A stretch of DNA of 64,000 nucleotides, taken from NCBI GenBank assembly GCA_947564735.1, contig CANOEC010000002.1, positions 62,001 through 126,000 of the forward strand, written 5' to 3'. The notes beneath the pieces were generated by a model. The model did no database searches, was not told the origin of the DNA, and saw nothing but the letters and a program-made list of their open reading frames with translations. Below, in pieces: positions 52,006 through 60,852 of the stretch; position 1 is the first letter of the stretch; each line of letters begins with the position of its first letter. The position numbers were made by a program, and so were the translations under genes. This DNA is from an uncultured Lachnospiraceae bacterium (GTDB lineage: Bacteria; Bacillota; Clostridia; Lachnospirales; Lachnospiraceae).

Positions 52006-52845
52006 TTACTTAGAATAATCAAAGAAACCTACGCCTGTCTTTCTGCCAAGTTTCTTCTCTTCTACCATCTTCTTAAGAAGCGGCTGCGGAGCATACTTCT
52101 CATCCTTGGTCTCATTGTAGAGAACTTCCATGATTGCAAGGCAGATATCCAGACCAATCAAATCGCCCAGATGAAGCGGTCCCATCGGGTGAGATGCGCC
52201 AAGCTGCATAGCAACATCGATGTCTTCAGCAGATGCTGTGCCTGCATCAAGAACGCCGATTGCTTCGTTAATCATCGGAATCAGGATTCTGTTTACTACA
52301 AATCCGGGAGCTTCCTTAACCTGCACAGGAGTCTTGCCGATTTCTGTAGCGATAGCAGTAATCTTATCCACCATCTCCTGAGGAGTATTCTCACCTCTGA
52401 TAACCTCTACCAGTTTCATTCTGTCAGCCGGGTTAAAGAAGTGCATACCAATCATCGGTCTGTCCAAGCCCTCACCAATCTTCGTGATGGAAAGTGAGGA
52501 TGTATTGGAAGCAAACATACAATCTTTCTTAACGATTCCCATTAACTCTTTGAAAATTGACTGTTTGATTTCCATTTTCTCAAGAGCAACTTCTACGATT
52601 AAATCGCAGTCTGTGCAGATGCCGTTTAAGCCTGTGGTAATCTTTCCCATTACCTCGTCAGCCTTTTCCTGTGTGATTTTCTCTTTACCCACAAGGAAGT
52701 TCATGTTCTTCTGAATCTTTGCTTTGCCGCCTTCAGCATACTCTTCTTTGATATCGCAGAGACAAACTTCATATCCGTCTGTCATTGCGAACGCCTGTGC
52801 AATACCGGAACCCATTGTTCCCGCACCAATAATACCTACTTTCAT
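52006..52845 (-). CDS. hbd: 3-hydroxybutyryl-CoA dehydrogenase
   Basis: The 279-aa protein has the NAD-binding GIIGAGTMGSGIAQ at the N-terminus, the catalytic MIGMHFFNPADRMKLVE with its His, and the C-terminal helical dimerisation domain (GPLHLGDLIGLD). It reduces acetoacetyl-CoA in the butyrate pathway. AAGGAGG precedes the ATG. It follows crt by 31 bp. Confidence 0.95.
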   Translation of the reverse strand: MKVGIIGAGTMGSGIAQAFAMTDGYEVCLCDIKEEYAEGGKAKIQKNMNFLVGKEKITQEKADEVMGKITTGLNGICTDCDLIVEVALEKMEIKQSIFKELMGIVKKDCMFASNTSSLSITKIGEGLDRPMIGMHFFNPADRMKLVEVIRGENTPQEMVDKITAIATEIGKTPVQVKEAPGFVVNRILIPMINEAIGVLDAGTASAEDIDVAMQLGASHPMGPLHLGDLIGLDICLAIMEVLYNETKDEKYAPQPLLKKMVEEKKLGRKTGVGFFDYSK

Positions 52846-52876
52846 TGTAAATCCTCCTTATATTTTTTAATAATTA

Positions 52877-53662
52877 TCAGCAGTTCTTAAAAGGCTCTTT
52901 TACTTTTTCCTTATTTTTGTCAAGGAAAAATGCCATTCCATACTTCTGGTCTTCCGTCTCAAAGCAGTCACCAAAAAGCTTCTCTTCGATTACGATTGCC
53001 TCGTCCATACCAACTTCCAAACCGTCATTGATTGCCTTCTTGCAGTTGCGAACGGCAATCGGTGCATTCTTCGCGATACCTGCCGCCATCTTCTCAGCCG
53101 CCGCCATCAGCTCTTCCTGCGGATATACAGCATTCACAAGACCGATTCGCAGCGCCTCGTCGGCTTTGATATTTCTTGCCGTATAAATCATCTGCTTTGC
53201 CATGCCCGGTCCTACGATTCTTGCAAGTCTCTGTGTACCACCGAATCCCGGTGTGATGCCAAGACCCACTTCCGGCTGTCCGAATACGGCATTGTCGGAG
53301 CAGATTCTGATATCGCAGCTCATGGAAATCTCACAGCCGCCGCCGAGTGCAAAACCGTTTACGGCAGCGATTACAGGAATCGGGAATGTCTCCAATTTAC
53401 GGAATACATCATTGCCCTTCTTACCAAAAGCCTCGCCCTCGGCTTTGGTGAGCGTGCTCATCTCTCCGATATCCGCACCTGCCACAAAGGATTTTTGACC
53501 AGCGCCCGTTAAAATAAGGCATCTTACCTCATTCAAATCTACCCCATCCAGAGTCTTATCCAGCTCGTCCAACACTGTAGAATTCAGTGCATTCAAAGCC
53601 TTCTCACGGTTGATGGTAATCACGCCGACCTGTCCCTTTACTTCATATAATACAAATTCCAT
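52877..53662 (-). CDS. crt: Crotonase, 3-hydroxybutyryl-CoA dehydratase
   Basis: The 261-aa crotonase-fold protein has both catalytic glutamates (Glu111 in GGGCEISMS and Glu131 in GQPEVGLG) and the oxyanion-hole segments FVAGADIGEM and GGGCE. It dehydrates 3-hydroxybutyryl-CoA to crotonyl-CoA. AAAGGAG precedes the ATG. A 339-bp gap filled with hairpins separates it from the thiolase gene upstream. Confidence 0.95.
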   Translation of the reverse strand: MEFVLYEVKGQVGVITINREKALNALNSTVLDELDKTLDGVDLNEVRCLILTGAGQKSFVAGADIGEMSTLTKAEGEAFGKKGNDVFRKLETFPIPVIAAVNGFALGGGCEISMSCDIRICSDNAVFGQPEVGLGITPGFGGTQRLARIVGPGMAKQMIYTARNIKADEALRIGLVNAVYPQEELMAAAEKMAAGIAKNAPIAVRNCKKAINDGLEVGMDEAIVIEEKLFGDCFETEDQKYGMAFFLDKNKEKVKEPFKNC

Positions 53663-53765
53663 TTGTATGTCTCCTTTATTATTTTATATGTTGCTCAGAT
53701 AACCCGCCTTGTCCATAACAAGTGTTATAGGAAACTTTCGTATTATCATCTACTCTCATATTTAA

Positions 53766-54000
53766 AAGTTCTTAGGCGGTACAACTTTCGATGTAACGCC
53801 CTAGAACTTTTCTTCTATGATAATCAGCTCTCCTGCAGAGAATGCCATGTGACGGCACGTCACATTTTTTAGGCATTCTGCAGTGTGAGAAAGATTTGCC
53901 AGAGGCAAATCGTAGTACTTCTCACAGCCTGCAAATTTGTAAGGCAAGACGCTATCAGCGTCGGCACAAATTTGCAATTGAAAAATCTGTGATTTTTCAA
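53766..54000. repeat. Array of five hairpins between thlA and crt
   Basis: Five successive inverted repeats: AAGTTCT..AGGCG/CGCC.TAGAACTT (53766-53808); CTGCAGAGAATGCC/GGCATTCTGCAG (53833-53883) enclosing TGTGACG-GCA-CGTCACA; GTGAGAA..GATTTGCC/GGCAAATC..TTCTCAC (53885-53925); GCAAATTTGT/ACAAATTTGC (53931-53975) enclosing GACGCTATCAGCGTC; TTGAAAAATC-TGT-GATTTTTCAA (53978-54000). The last directly adjoins the thiolase stop codon. Together they fill the gap; no ORF is seen. Confidence 0.75.
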
Positions 54001-54001
54001 T

Positions 54002-55183
54002 TTAATCTCTCTCAACAATTGTTGCGCAGCCCATACCGCCGCCGATACAAAGAGTGGCAAGACCCTTCTTCGCATCTTTCGCTTCCATTTCATGAAGCAA
54101 TGTTACAAGGATACGGCATCCTGAAGCGCCAACCGGATGACCAAGCGCAATTGCGCCGCCGTTCGGGTTCAGCTGTTTGTCCACGTCGATGCCAAGTTCT
54201 TTGCCGACTGCTACGGACTGTGCGGCAAAAGCTTCGTTCGCCTCGATAATATCGAAGTCCTCAATCTTGTAGCCCGCCTTAGCCATAACTTTCTTGGTAG
54301 CCGGTACCGGACCGATACCCATAACCTCCGGTCTGCAGCCTGCCAGTGCGCCTGCTACGAATGTTGCCATAGGTTTTACGCCCAATTCTTTTGCCTTCTC
54401 TTCGCTCATGACAACAACTGCCGCCGCGCCGTCGTTGATACCGGAAGCGTTACCTGCTGTAACGAATCCGTCAGGATTGATGGTGCGAAGCTTCTGAAGT
54501 CCTTCAATCGTAGAACCCGGCCTCGGTCCCTCGTCAACCTTAAATTCAACCATCTCTTTTTTCTTCTTAACCATAACAGGTACGATTTCTTTATCAAAAG
54601 CGCCGCTCTTCTGTGCTTCCTCTGCCTTTAACTGGCTCTTAAGCGCGAACTCATCCAGCTCTTCACGGGTGAGTCCCCACTCCCTGCAGATATTATCCGC
54701 AGTTGTAATCATATGATAATCATTGAAAGCATCCCATAATGCATCCTTGATCATTGTATCAACCAATGTACCGTTGTTCATTCTGTAACCATAACGTCCC
54801 TGCATCATAGCATAGGGAGCCATGGACATGTTCTCCATACCGCCCGCTACAACGATGTCCGCATCGCCTGCCTGAATCATCTGCGCAGCCATATTGACAC
54901 AATTCAAACCGGAACCGCACACTACGTTGATTGTAACTGCCGGAACCTCATTCGGAATACCTGCTTTGATGGAGGACTGACGAGCCACGTTCTGACCTTG
55001 TCCTGCTTGGATGACACAGCCCATATATACCTGATCAACTTTCTCAGGAGCCACTCCTGCTCTGTTCAATGCCTCCTTAATTACGATTGCTCCAAGCTCT
55101 GCAGCCGGAGTCGTGCTTAAGCCACCGCCCATTGTACCGATAGCTGTACGACAAGCACCTGCTAAAACAACTTTTTTTGCCAT
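54002..55183 (-). CDS. thlA: Acetyl-CoA acetyltransferase (thiolase)
   Basis: The 393-aa thiolase has the acyl-accepting Cys89 (NVVCGSGLN), [17 protein letters not shown] with the catalytic His, and CIGGGMGCA with the second Cys. It condenses two acetyl-CoA to acetoacetyl-CoA, the first step to butyrate. The ATG at 55183 is supported by GGAGGG eight bases upstream. It heads the operon thl-crt-hbd-bcd-etfB-etfA, the order typical of gut butyrate producers. The promoter must lie in the 93-bp gap to the M23 gene; TTGTCA, 18 bp, TTATCT is a weak candidate. Confidence 0.95.
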   Translation of the reverse strand: MAKKVVLAGACRTAIGTMGGGLSTTPAAELGAIVIKEALNRAGVAPEKVDQVYMGCVIQAGQGQNVARQSSIKAGIPNEVPAVTINVVCGSGLNCVNMAAQMIQAGDADIVVAGGMENMSMAPYAMMQGRYGYRMNNGTLVDTMIKDALWDAFNDYHMITTADNICREWGLTREELDEFALKSQLKAEEAQKSGAFDKEIVPVMVKKKKEMVEFKVDEGPRPGSTIEGLQKLRTINPDGFVTAGNASGINDGAAAVVVMSEEKAKELGVKPMATFVAGALAGCRPEVMGIGPVPATKKVMAKAGYKIEDFDIIEANEAFAAQSVAVGKELGIDVDKQLNPNGGAIALGHPVGASGCRILVTLLHEMEAKDAKKGLATLCIGGGMGCATIVERD

Positions 55184-55276
55184 CTTTTTTCCCTCCATTG
55201 TGGTATAATTGTTAGATAAATCTTTGAATTTCGAGAGTGACAACGATTGTTATTTTTTTATCATTCTCCGCTTCTC

Positions 55277-56470
55277 CTATTGTATCATAGAGGTATCCTT
55301 TTTGCAATGCTTTTCTACCTCCGGATCTGCCATTTCACGGGTTCGGCGCCACTCTCTGGTATCCCCGATTTTCGCCACTTCACTGCGGTTTCGATAAAGG
55401 AATTTGGTCAGTTCATAACAGTCCACCCAGATTTCGTTATTCCCTTCCTTCTGGGACTCATCAAAAATAAGCTGCAGCCCCCAATGCAGATGAACCACTT
55501 CGATATTATTGACATTTTCTTTTGTGCTGTAGCCGGTATGCCCCATATAGCCAATCACATCTCCGGCAGTCACCACATCCCCTTCTTTCAGTCCTTCCGC
55601 ATAAGGATAATTCTGTCGCAGATGCGCGTAATAATAATACCTTTTACCGTCAAAACTGCGAATACCGATGCGCCATCCGCCATACTGATTCCAGCCAAGC
55701 GCTTCCACAACACCGGATTCCACGCATATAATCGGGCTGCCTATCTGCCCCATCATGTCATGCCCCAAGTGCGGTCTGGAATATCCGTAACTTCTGGAAG
55801 AACCAAAATCATCATAATGGCTGTACTCAAATCCCTTTGCAATCGGCGAAAACGCTTTCAGCCCATAATACTTCTGCCACTCTCCGTCCTCTTTTAGCGA
55901 GAACTCTCCCACCATGCCTCCCAGCACTGCGGTATATGCTTCCAGATAATAATCGTAATACTCCATATCTTCCGCCAGTTCGTCCATGGTCGTCCCACCG
56001 TCTGCCAGTTTCTCCGCCGCCTCATTTATCATCTTGACACTGTTCTTGTTAAACTTCCCGCCCGTCCTTGCTCCCACATAGGCAAGAAGCTCAATCCAGT
56101 TCAAATGCACATCCTTCTCATAGGAAGTGACATCCCATTCGTATGCCGCTGCCAATGCCTCACAGGTTGCATGAAATTCCACCCACTTAATATAATTTCC
56201 TTCTGCCGACACTTCTATCGCCTCACCCGTGTCTGACATTTCCTGCATGGCGCCGTCTATTTTGGCGGAATCGTTCCATCGCGCCGTCAATTCCCGGCTC
56301 ATTGCCACACATCCGAGCGCGAGCAGCAAAATCAATTCTATCCTGACGGCATACCGCATAACGCCTTCTCTTCCGCCGCTCTTTCTACGCTCTATCCTTT
56401 CCGTCCCATTCTTATGCCGTCTGTTTGCATACATTTTACCGGCTTCTTGAATCTTTTTTCTTATCCTCAT
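55277..56470 (-). CDS. M23 family peptidase, membrane-anchored
   Basis: The 397-aa protein has a basic N-terminus, one hydrophobic helix (about 40-57), a helical region, and a C-terminal LytM/M23 domain. The zinc motifs are HLGHDMMG (H-X3-D) and HLHWGL (H-X-H). It would cut peptidoglycan cross-links outside the membrane; the intact ligands suggest an active enzyme. The ATG at 56470 has GGAG upstream. It precedes the thiolase gene on the same strand, but thiolase probably has its own promoter. Confidence 0.85.
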   Translation of the reverse strand: MRIRKKIQEAGKMYANRRHKNGTERIERRKSGGREGVMRYAVRIELILLLALGCVAMSRELTARWNDSAKIDGAMQEMSDTGEAIEVSAEGNYIKWVEFHATCEALAAAYEWDVTSYEKDVHLNWIELLAYVGARTGGKFNKNSVKMINEAAEKLADGGTTMDELAEDMEYYDYYLEAYTAVLGGMVGEFSLKEDGEWQKYYGLKAFSPIAKGFEYSHYDDFGSSRSYGYSRPHLGHDMMGQIGSPIICVESGVVEALGWNQYGGWRIGIRSFDGKRYYYYAHLRQNYPYAEGLKEGDVVTAGDVIGYMGHTGYSTKENVNNIEVVHLHWGLQLIFDESQKEGNNEIWVDCYELTKFLYRNRSEVAKIGDTREWRRTREMADPEVEKHCKKDTSMIQ

Positions 56471-56565
56471 ACACACTCCGTCATATCCGCACAATGCGAA
56501 ACACCAGCACTCTTTGCGGACTCCCGGCACCATCCCGTGCCGGCAGATTTATGGTTATGTATATG

Positions 56566-56601
56566 AAAAAATCCTGCGGGTTATGTCAGCCCGCAGGATT
56601 T
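56566..56601 (-). terminator. Terminator of the GT2-GtrA gene
   Basis: AAATCCTGCGGG (56569-56580) pairs with CCCGCAGGATTT (56590-56601); on the minus strand the stem ends in TTTTTT. Confidence 0.85.
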
Positions 56602-56648
56602 CATTTTTATAATCACACAGTTATCCTGTGCCAGAGACCACCCTTCTC

Positions 56649-57740
56649 TCAACTGCCGCTGAAGGAGGATGATTTTTTACGGTAAACAAATTCTCTCTGA
56701 ATCACAAAACTTGCAAAAAACAGGAACACATCCACCGGCATCTTTACAAGCACTTCCATCCCGCCCGTCAGTCCGTACAGTGCATTGACAAGAAAAGCGC
56801 TGCACATCATCTGGCAGAAGGCGAGCAGACAGTACTTTCCGGCAGTCACTGCAAGATTTCCTTTGCTCTTAAAAACAACCCGATAATTAATCAGAAAATT
56901 GTACACGGCTGAAATCACCCGCGCGCAGATGGTTGCCGCCACAATATACGGAATTCCCCAGACCGCCTCCCCAAATGGCAAAAAACATATACAGAACAGA
57001 TGAAAAAGCAATAAATCAAGCACACTGGAAGAAAGCGAGGAAAATAGAAACTTTCCAAACACGAGATAAATTCTCACGGAATCTTTGATTGGATTAAAAT
57101 GACTCGTCCTGTTTTCTTCAATATAGACTGTCTCCACCGGCACTTCCACTATCGATATATTCAGATTTTTCGTCTCAATCAGCATATTCGTCTCGTATTC
57201 AAACCGTTCACCCTTGACCTGCATCAGCTTTTTCATAAAGTCAAGCGGAATGGCACGCAGCCCTGTCTGGGTATCGGAAACGGACAGTCCCAGAAGATAG
57301 CGGAACACGTTTCGCGTACATTTGTTGCCAAAAGACGACCTTGCAGGAACCGATGGCGCATCAAAATCCCGGCAGCCTAAAATCAACGCCTGCGGATTCT
57401 CCCAAAGCTTACGCATACAGGCGAGAATATCCTCCGGCGTATGCTGTCCGTCCGAATCCGCAGTCACACACCCGGACGCATCATCATATGCCCGCAGACA
57501 ATAGTTAAACGCCGTCTTAAGCGCCCTGCCTTTGCCGAGGTTGACCGCATGATACAGCACCGTACAGTTCTCCACCGTCTCCGCCTGCGCAAACAGTTCC
57601 CCATACTGTGCACCGCTACCGTCATCCACGACAACCACGCGACGGATTTTCGCCTGCTGCAGCGCATGGAGAAGCGTAATCAACTTGTCATCCGGCTCGT
57701 ATGCCGGTATTATAACCGGAATTTCATAGTAAGAATCCAT
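56649..57740 (-). CDS. GT2 glycosyltransferase fused to a GtrA-like domain
   Basis: The 363-aa protein joins a GT-A domain of the polyprenyl-phosphate sugar transferase type (IIPAYEPD, VVDDGSG, TADSDGQHTPEDI with the metal-binding Asp residues; residues 1-215) to four membrane helices of the GtrA type (about 225-355; NFLINYRVVFKSKG is the GtrA signature). It would make and flip an undecaprenyl-phosphate-linked sugar for envelope glycosylation. GGAGG precedes the ATG. It follows the large membrane protein gene by 19 bp, which may use the lipid-linked sugar. Confidence 0.88.
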   Translation of the reverse strand: MDSYYEIPVIIPAYEPDDKLITLLHALQQAKIRRVVVVDDGSGAQYGELFAQAETVENCTVLYHAVNLGKGRALKTAFNYCLRAYDDASGCVTADSDGQHTPEDILACMRKLWENPQALILGCRDFDAPSVPARSSFGNKCTRNVFRYLLGLSVSDTQTGLRAIPLDFMKKLMQVKGERFEYETNMLIETKNLNISIVEVPVETVYIEENRTSHFNPIKDSVRIYLVFGKFLFSSLSSSVLDLLLFHLFCICFLPFGEAVWGIPYIVAATICARVISAVYNFLINYRVVFKSKGNLAVTAGKYCLLAFCQMMCSAFLVNALYGLTGGMEVLVKMPVDVFLFFASFVIQREFVYRKKSSSFSGS

Positions 57741-57759
57741 GGTATCCTCCGCAGATATC

Positions 57760-59766
57760 TCATTGTGACACTTGTATCAGTTTCATTTCCCTTCCATCAT
57801 CACTGATGCGATATAACATTCCGCAGGTAAAATCGTTATCTTCCGTAATCCGGTCAAACACCGCTCCTGCATCCTGCTCCGTCTCCTCGGCATAAAGGTA
57901 GGACGCATGGGAAGCGCGGATTTCCTGCACCATAAAGTCTGTGGGCGCGTCGTTCAGATTCACGCTCCGAAACACCACCGACACGGGAGAAGCCTCATAC
58001 GCCGTATAACTGTTATTCACCCAGCATAGAGCGTCTCCTCTTCTGATATAGCATACTCTGGTACTGTCCTTTGTCCCCAGTTCTCCCAACGCATCAAGAA
58101 ACAGCCTCTCATCGCTGCCAAGCATGCCGGCGCGTTCTTCCAGTTTCTTCTCCGTACTGCCATGATGTCCGACCAGTCCATCATACCCAACCCGATAACC
58201 TGCTGTCAATGCCACAAACAAAACCAGACACAGATAAGCGCCATACTTACGGAAAAACCTGCCGGCAGCATTCTTCCCACAGCTCTCCCATAAACCGTCC
58301 GCCCCTTCCAAAAAGACGCCCGCCAGAAACAGCAAGGTACCGACGGTAAACGGCGCCCCATAACGTTCGATGGACGATATCATCCCCTCCGCTTCCAAGT
58401 ACTGCGTCTCAGTCGCAAATATCGTGATATGTGCCACAAAAATAACCGCATAAAATAACGCGCCGCTCACAATTGTAAACAGCAATATGGTTCTTCCGCG
58501 CCTTGCAGATATGACTTTTATCTTATAAAAAACAATCACAAGCAGACAGATACACAAATAGAGTCCAAGCGGCGTCAGGTCGATGGCTGCGGTCCGCTCC
58601 TTATGCAAAGGCAGCCCTGTAAAGGCTTTCAAAAAAGCACGTGCAAACTCTCCCGTATAACCAGAGATACCATACTCGTCAGTGGTCATATATTTGACCG
58701 CCGTGGTCGTGGTATTCGTCACCCGGCGCATCAGCAGGCAGAACAGCATCCAGCTTGCCCCGGTAAGAACTGGAAACGCCGCCACGGCGGCTGACGGCAG
58801 CCACTTCCGATTTTTCCTTATTCTTCCGCCATCCGATACTGTTTCGTTCTCCGCTCCGGATATCGTCTCCGCCTTCCCTGCACTGCCGCTTCTTACATAG
58901 AGAAGCAGAAAGACAATTCCAAACAGCGCCCATACAAACCCAACGGATTTCACCAGCACGAGCACGCCCAGATAAAGCCCGCATCTGCCATACAAAAACA
59001 GACTTGTCCGCCTATCACAGCGTCCCTCCGTGGATTCCCCAAGTTGCGTCACCGCTAAGAGAAAGCCGCCGTAAATACATGCCATCGTCAAATCAGCACA
59101 AAAACCATCATATCCGTATACTTCCGCAATACTCGGAAACAGCCACAGCGCCGCCGCTGTAAGAACCATTACCGGCACATTCCATCCCCTTAATTTTTTC
59201 AGAAGAGGAAACAGAAATACCATATTCATCGTATAATAGCCCACAAAAGCAAGCCCCTCCCGAAATACCTGCGGGTTTAGATGGAGAAACCACCACTTTA
59301 TCACCTGCGCCCCCGGCGGATAATCTCCAAATTCCGGAGAGACATTACCGTATTTCCCTGCAAATCCATCCAGATAATAGAGTGATTTCACATCGGAAGC
59401 CCAGAAATTAATATCGTCCCACCATGATACCACTTTACCGGAAGTGCAGACTGCTACCACCAGCAACAGCAGGAACGCCGTAACAAATGACGCTGATGTC
59501 ACATTTTGCAGACATGTCTTGCGGAAGACTTTTTTCTCCTGCCGCGTCTTTTTGAGAAACCAAATCAAAAACACGGCGACCACTGCAGCCGCCAGCGCGT
59601 CAATCCACGACAGATGATGCAGCATCGCAAGGAGATAAAGAACAAGTGAAAGCATACATACAAACACCGGCAGTATTTCCACCAGCGTCACCCTGAAAAA
59701 ATATGCAAGCCACAAGATACAGATCAAAACAGCACATATGTGCAAAACAAGTGTAATATTTATCAT
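57760..59766 (-). CDS. Polytopic membrane protein, GT39/ArnT-like candidate
   Basis: The 668-aa protein has about a dozen hydrophobic segments and a large periplasmic C-terminal domain (about 560-668). An acidic WWDDINFWASD follows the third or fourth helix, as in GT-C glycosyltransferases that use lipid-linked sugars, where such Asp residues are catalytic. With the adjacent GT2-GtrA gene it fits a two-gene glycan-modification unit. The assignment rests on topology and that motif only. GGGAG precedes the ATG at 59766 by about six bases. Confidence 0.6.
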   Translation of the reverse strand: MINITLVLHICAVLICILWLAYFFRVTLVEILPVFVCMLSLVLYLLAMLHHLSWIDALAAAVVAVFLIWFLKKTRQEKKVFRKTCLQNVTSASFVTAFLLLLVVAVCTSGKVVSWWDDINFWASDVKSLYYLDGFAGKYGNVSPEFGDYPPGAQVIKWWFLHLNPQVFREGLAFVGYYTMNMVFLFPLLKKLRGWNVPVMVLTAAALWLFPSIAEVYGYDGFCADLTMACIYGGFLLAVTQLGESTEGRCDRRTSLFLYGRCGLYLGVLVLVKSVGFVWALFGIVFLLLYVRSGSAGKAETISGAENETVSDGGRIRKNRKWLPSAAVAAFPVLTGASWMLFCLLMRRVTNTTTTAVKYMTTDEYGISGYTGEFARAFLKAFTGLPLHKERTAAIDLTPLGLYLCICLLVIVFYKIKVISARRGRTILLFTIVSGALFYAVIFVAHITIFATETQYLEAEGMISSIERYGAPFTVGTLLFLAGVFLEGADGLWESCGKNAAGRFFRKYGAYLCLVLFVALTAGYRVGYDGLVGHHGSTEKKLEERAGMLGSDERLFLDALGELGTKDSTRVCYIRRGDALCWVNNSYTAYEASPVSVVFRSVNLNDAPTDFMVQEIRASHASYLYAEETEQDAGAVFDRITEDNDFTCGMLYRISDDGREMKLIQVSQ

Positions 59767-59781
59767 GCTTTCTCCCACACA

Positions 59782-59813
59782 GTATCACCCTGCCACATCT
59801 GACAGGGTGATAC
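59782..59813. terminator. Hairpin between hpf and the membrane protein gene
   Basis: GTATCACCCTG pairs with CAGGGTGATAC (59782-59813). No T-run follows on the minus strand, so termination of hpf here may be partial. Confidence 0.5.
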
Positions 59814-59884
59814 ACCGTTTCTTATTGTTCTTCATCATTCATCAAATCAATTATCCCTTTTTCCAAAGCAAACGCTCAGAATAC

Positions 59885-60412
59885 TTATTCTTCCGGTTCA
59901 ATCAGACCGTAAGTATTTCCTTTTCTCTTATAAACCACATTGACCTGATCTGTCTCTGCATTACAGAATACAAAGAAATTATGACCCAAAAGTTCCATCT
60001 GGACACAGGCATCTTCCGGATACATCGGTTTGATATCAAATTTCTTGGTACGGATAATCTGCACTTCCTCATCGTCCATATATTCTCTCTCCATAAATTC
60101 CTGCTTAAAGAAAGAGGACGCCTGCTTCTTATCTATCAGTTTATTCTTATATTTCTTAAGCTGTCTCTCAATAATCTCTTCCACCAAGTCAATAGACACA
60201 TACATATCGCTGCTGACCTGCTCAGAACGAATGATGTTGCCTTTCATCGGAATCGTTACCTCTATCTTCTGTCTGTCTTTCTCAACACTCAGGGTAACAT
60301 GTACTTCCGTATCCTCGGTAAAATATTTCTCTAACTTACCAATCTTGTCCTCAACTGCTGCCCTTAACCCCTCTGTTACTTCAATATTCTTGCCAACAAT
60401 TATAAATTTCAT
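59885..60412 (-). CDS. hpf: Long-form hibernation-promoting factor
   Basis: The 175-aa protein has the S30AE ribosome-binding domain (residues 1-100, with MKFIIVGKNIEVTEGLR and a basic KNKLIDKK) and the C-terminal dimerisation domain (IIRTKKFDIKPMYPEDACVQMELLGHNFFVF). The long form dimerises 70S ribosomes into inactive 100S particles in stationary phase. The ATG at 60412 is preferred because GAAGGG lies nine bases upstream, although two ATGs just before it are in frame. It has a clear promoter. Confidence 0.93.
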   Translation of the reverse strand: MKFIIVGKNIEVTEGLRAAVEDKIGKLEKYFTEDTEVHVTLSVEKDRQKIEVTIPMKGNIIRSEQVSSDMYVSIDLVEEIIERQLKKYKNKLIDKKQASSFFKQEFMEREYMDDEEVQIIRTKKFDIKPMYPEDACVQMELLGHNFFVFCNAETDQVNVVYKRKGNTYGLIEPEE

Positions 60413-60447
60413 ATTCATCATCCCTTCCATTGGATTATTGTATAGTC

Positions 60448-60477
60448 ATTATAGCATATTTTTCCTCCTTGTTGCAA
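60448..60477 (-). promoter_or_regulatory. hpf promoter
   Basis: On the minus strand TTGCAA (60472-60477), an 18-bp spacer and TGCTATAAT with -10 at 60448-60453. Confidence 0.75.
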
Positions 60478-60629
60478 CAATTCAAATGCCATGTTTCATC
60501 TTTTTTGACACCTCAAAAGTCAAGTCCTTTTCTGCAAATTATGATGTTTTTTTACATTTTTATGATAACTTCACAAAACGTTCGTTCTTTCGGTTTCCAT
60601 AATATGCGCAATCTTTTCATAAAAAAACC

Positions 60630-60701
60630 TGTGGATAAAGTGGATAATTCCGTGTATAAGTCAATTTACCGCCACAAACACCCTTTTTGGCATGTGGATA
60701 A
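60630..60701. promoter_or_regulatory. Two perfect DnaA boxes in the gap between hpf and the NlpC/P60 gene
   Basis: TGTGGATAA occurs at 60630-60638 and 60693-60701 in the same orientation, the exact complement of TTATCCACA. GTGGATAATTC between them is a partial third. The rest of the 440-bp gap is AT-rich and holds the hpf promoter and the NlpC/P60 terminator. There is no dnaA, dnaN or rpmH nearby, so this is not evidently the origin. Confidence 0.45.
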
Positions 60702-60783
60702 CTCATTTGTTTTTCAGAAATAATAACAGATGTTCTGTCAAAAATTTGTACAAGATATACAAAACTTTAAAATCCGGCTTATC

Positions 60784-60815
60784 AAAAAGAAACGGCGGCT
60801 GAATACTCAGCCGCC
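60784..60815 (-). terminator. Terminator of the NlpC/P60 gene
   Basis: On the minus strand GGCGGCTGA-GTAT-TCAGCCGCC followed by GTTTCTTTTT. Confidence 0.85.
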
Positions 60816-60852
60816 ACAATTATGAATCCGTTATATAAATAATGCCTTCCAT

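Noticed and set aside
55184-55276. Rex operator upstream of the thiolase gene
   Set aside because: Only one half-site-like sequence (TAACAA on the minus strand) is present; the TTGTTAA-N4-TTAACAA dyad is not complete.
60630-60701. Chromosomal replication origin
   Set aside because: Only two DnaA boxes and no dnaA, dnaN, recF or rpmH genes are nearby.
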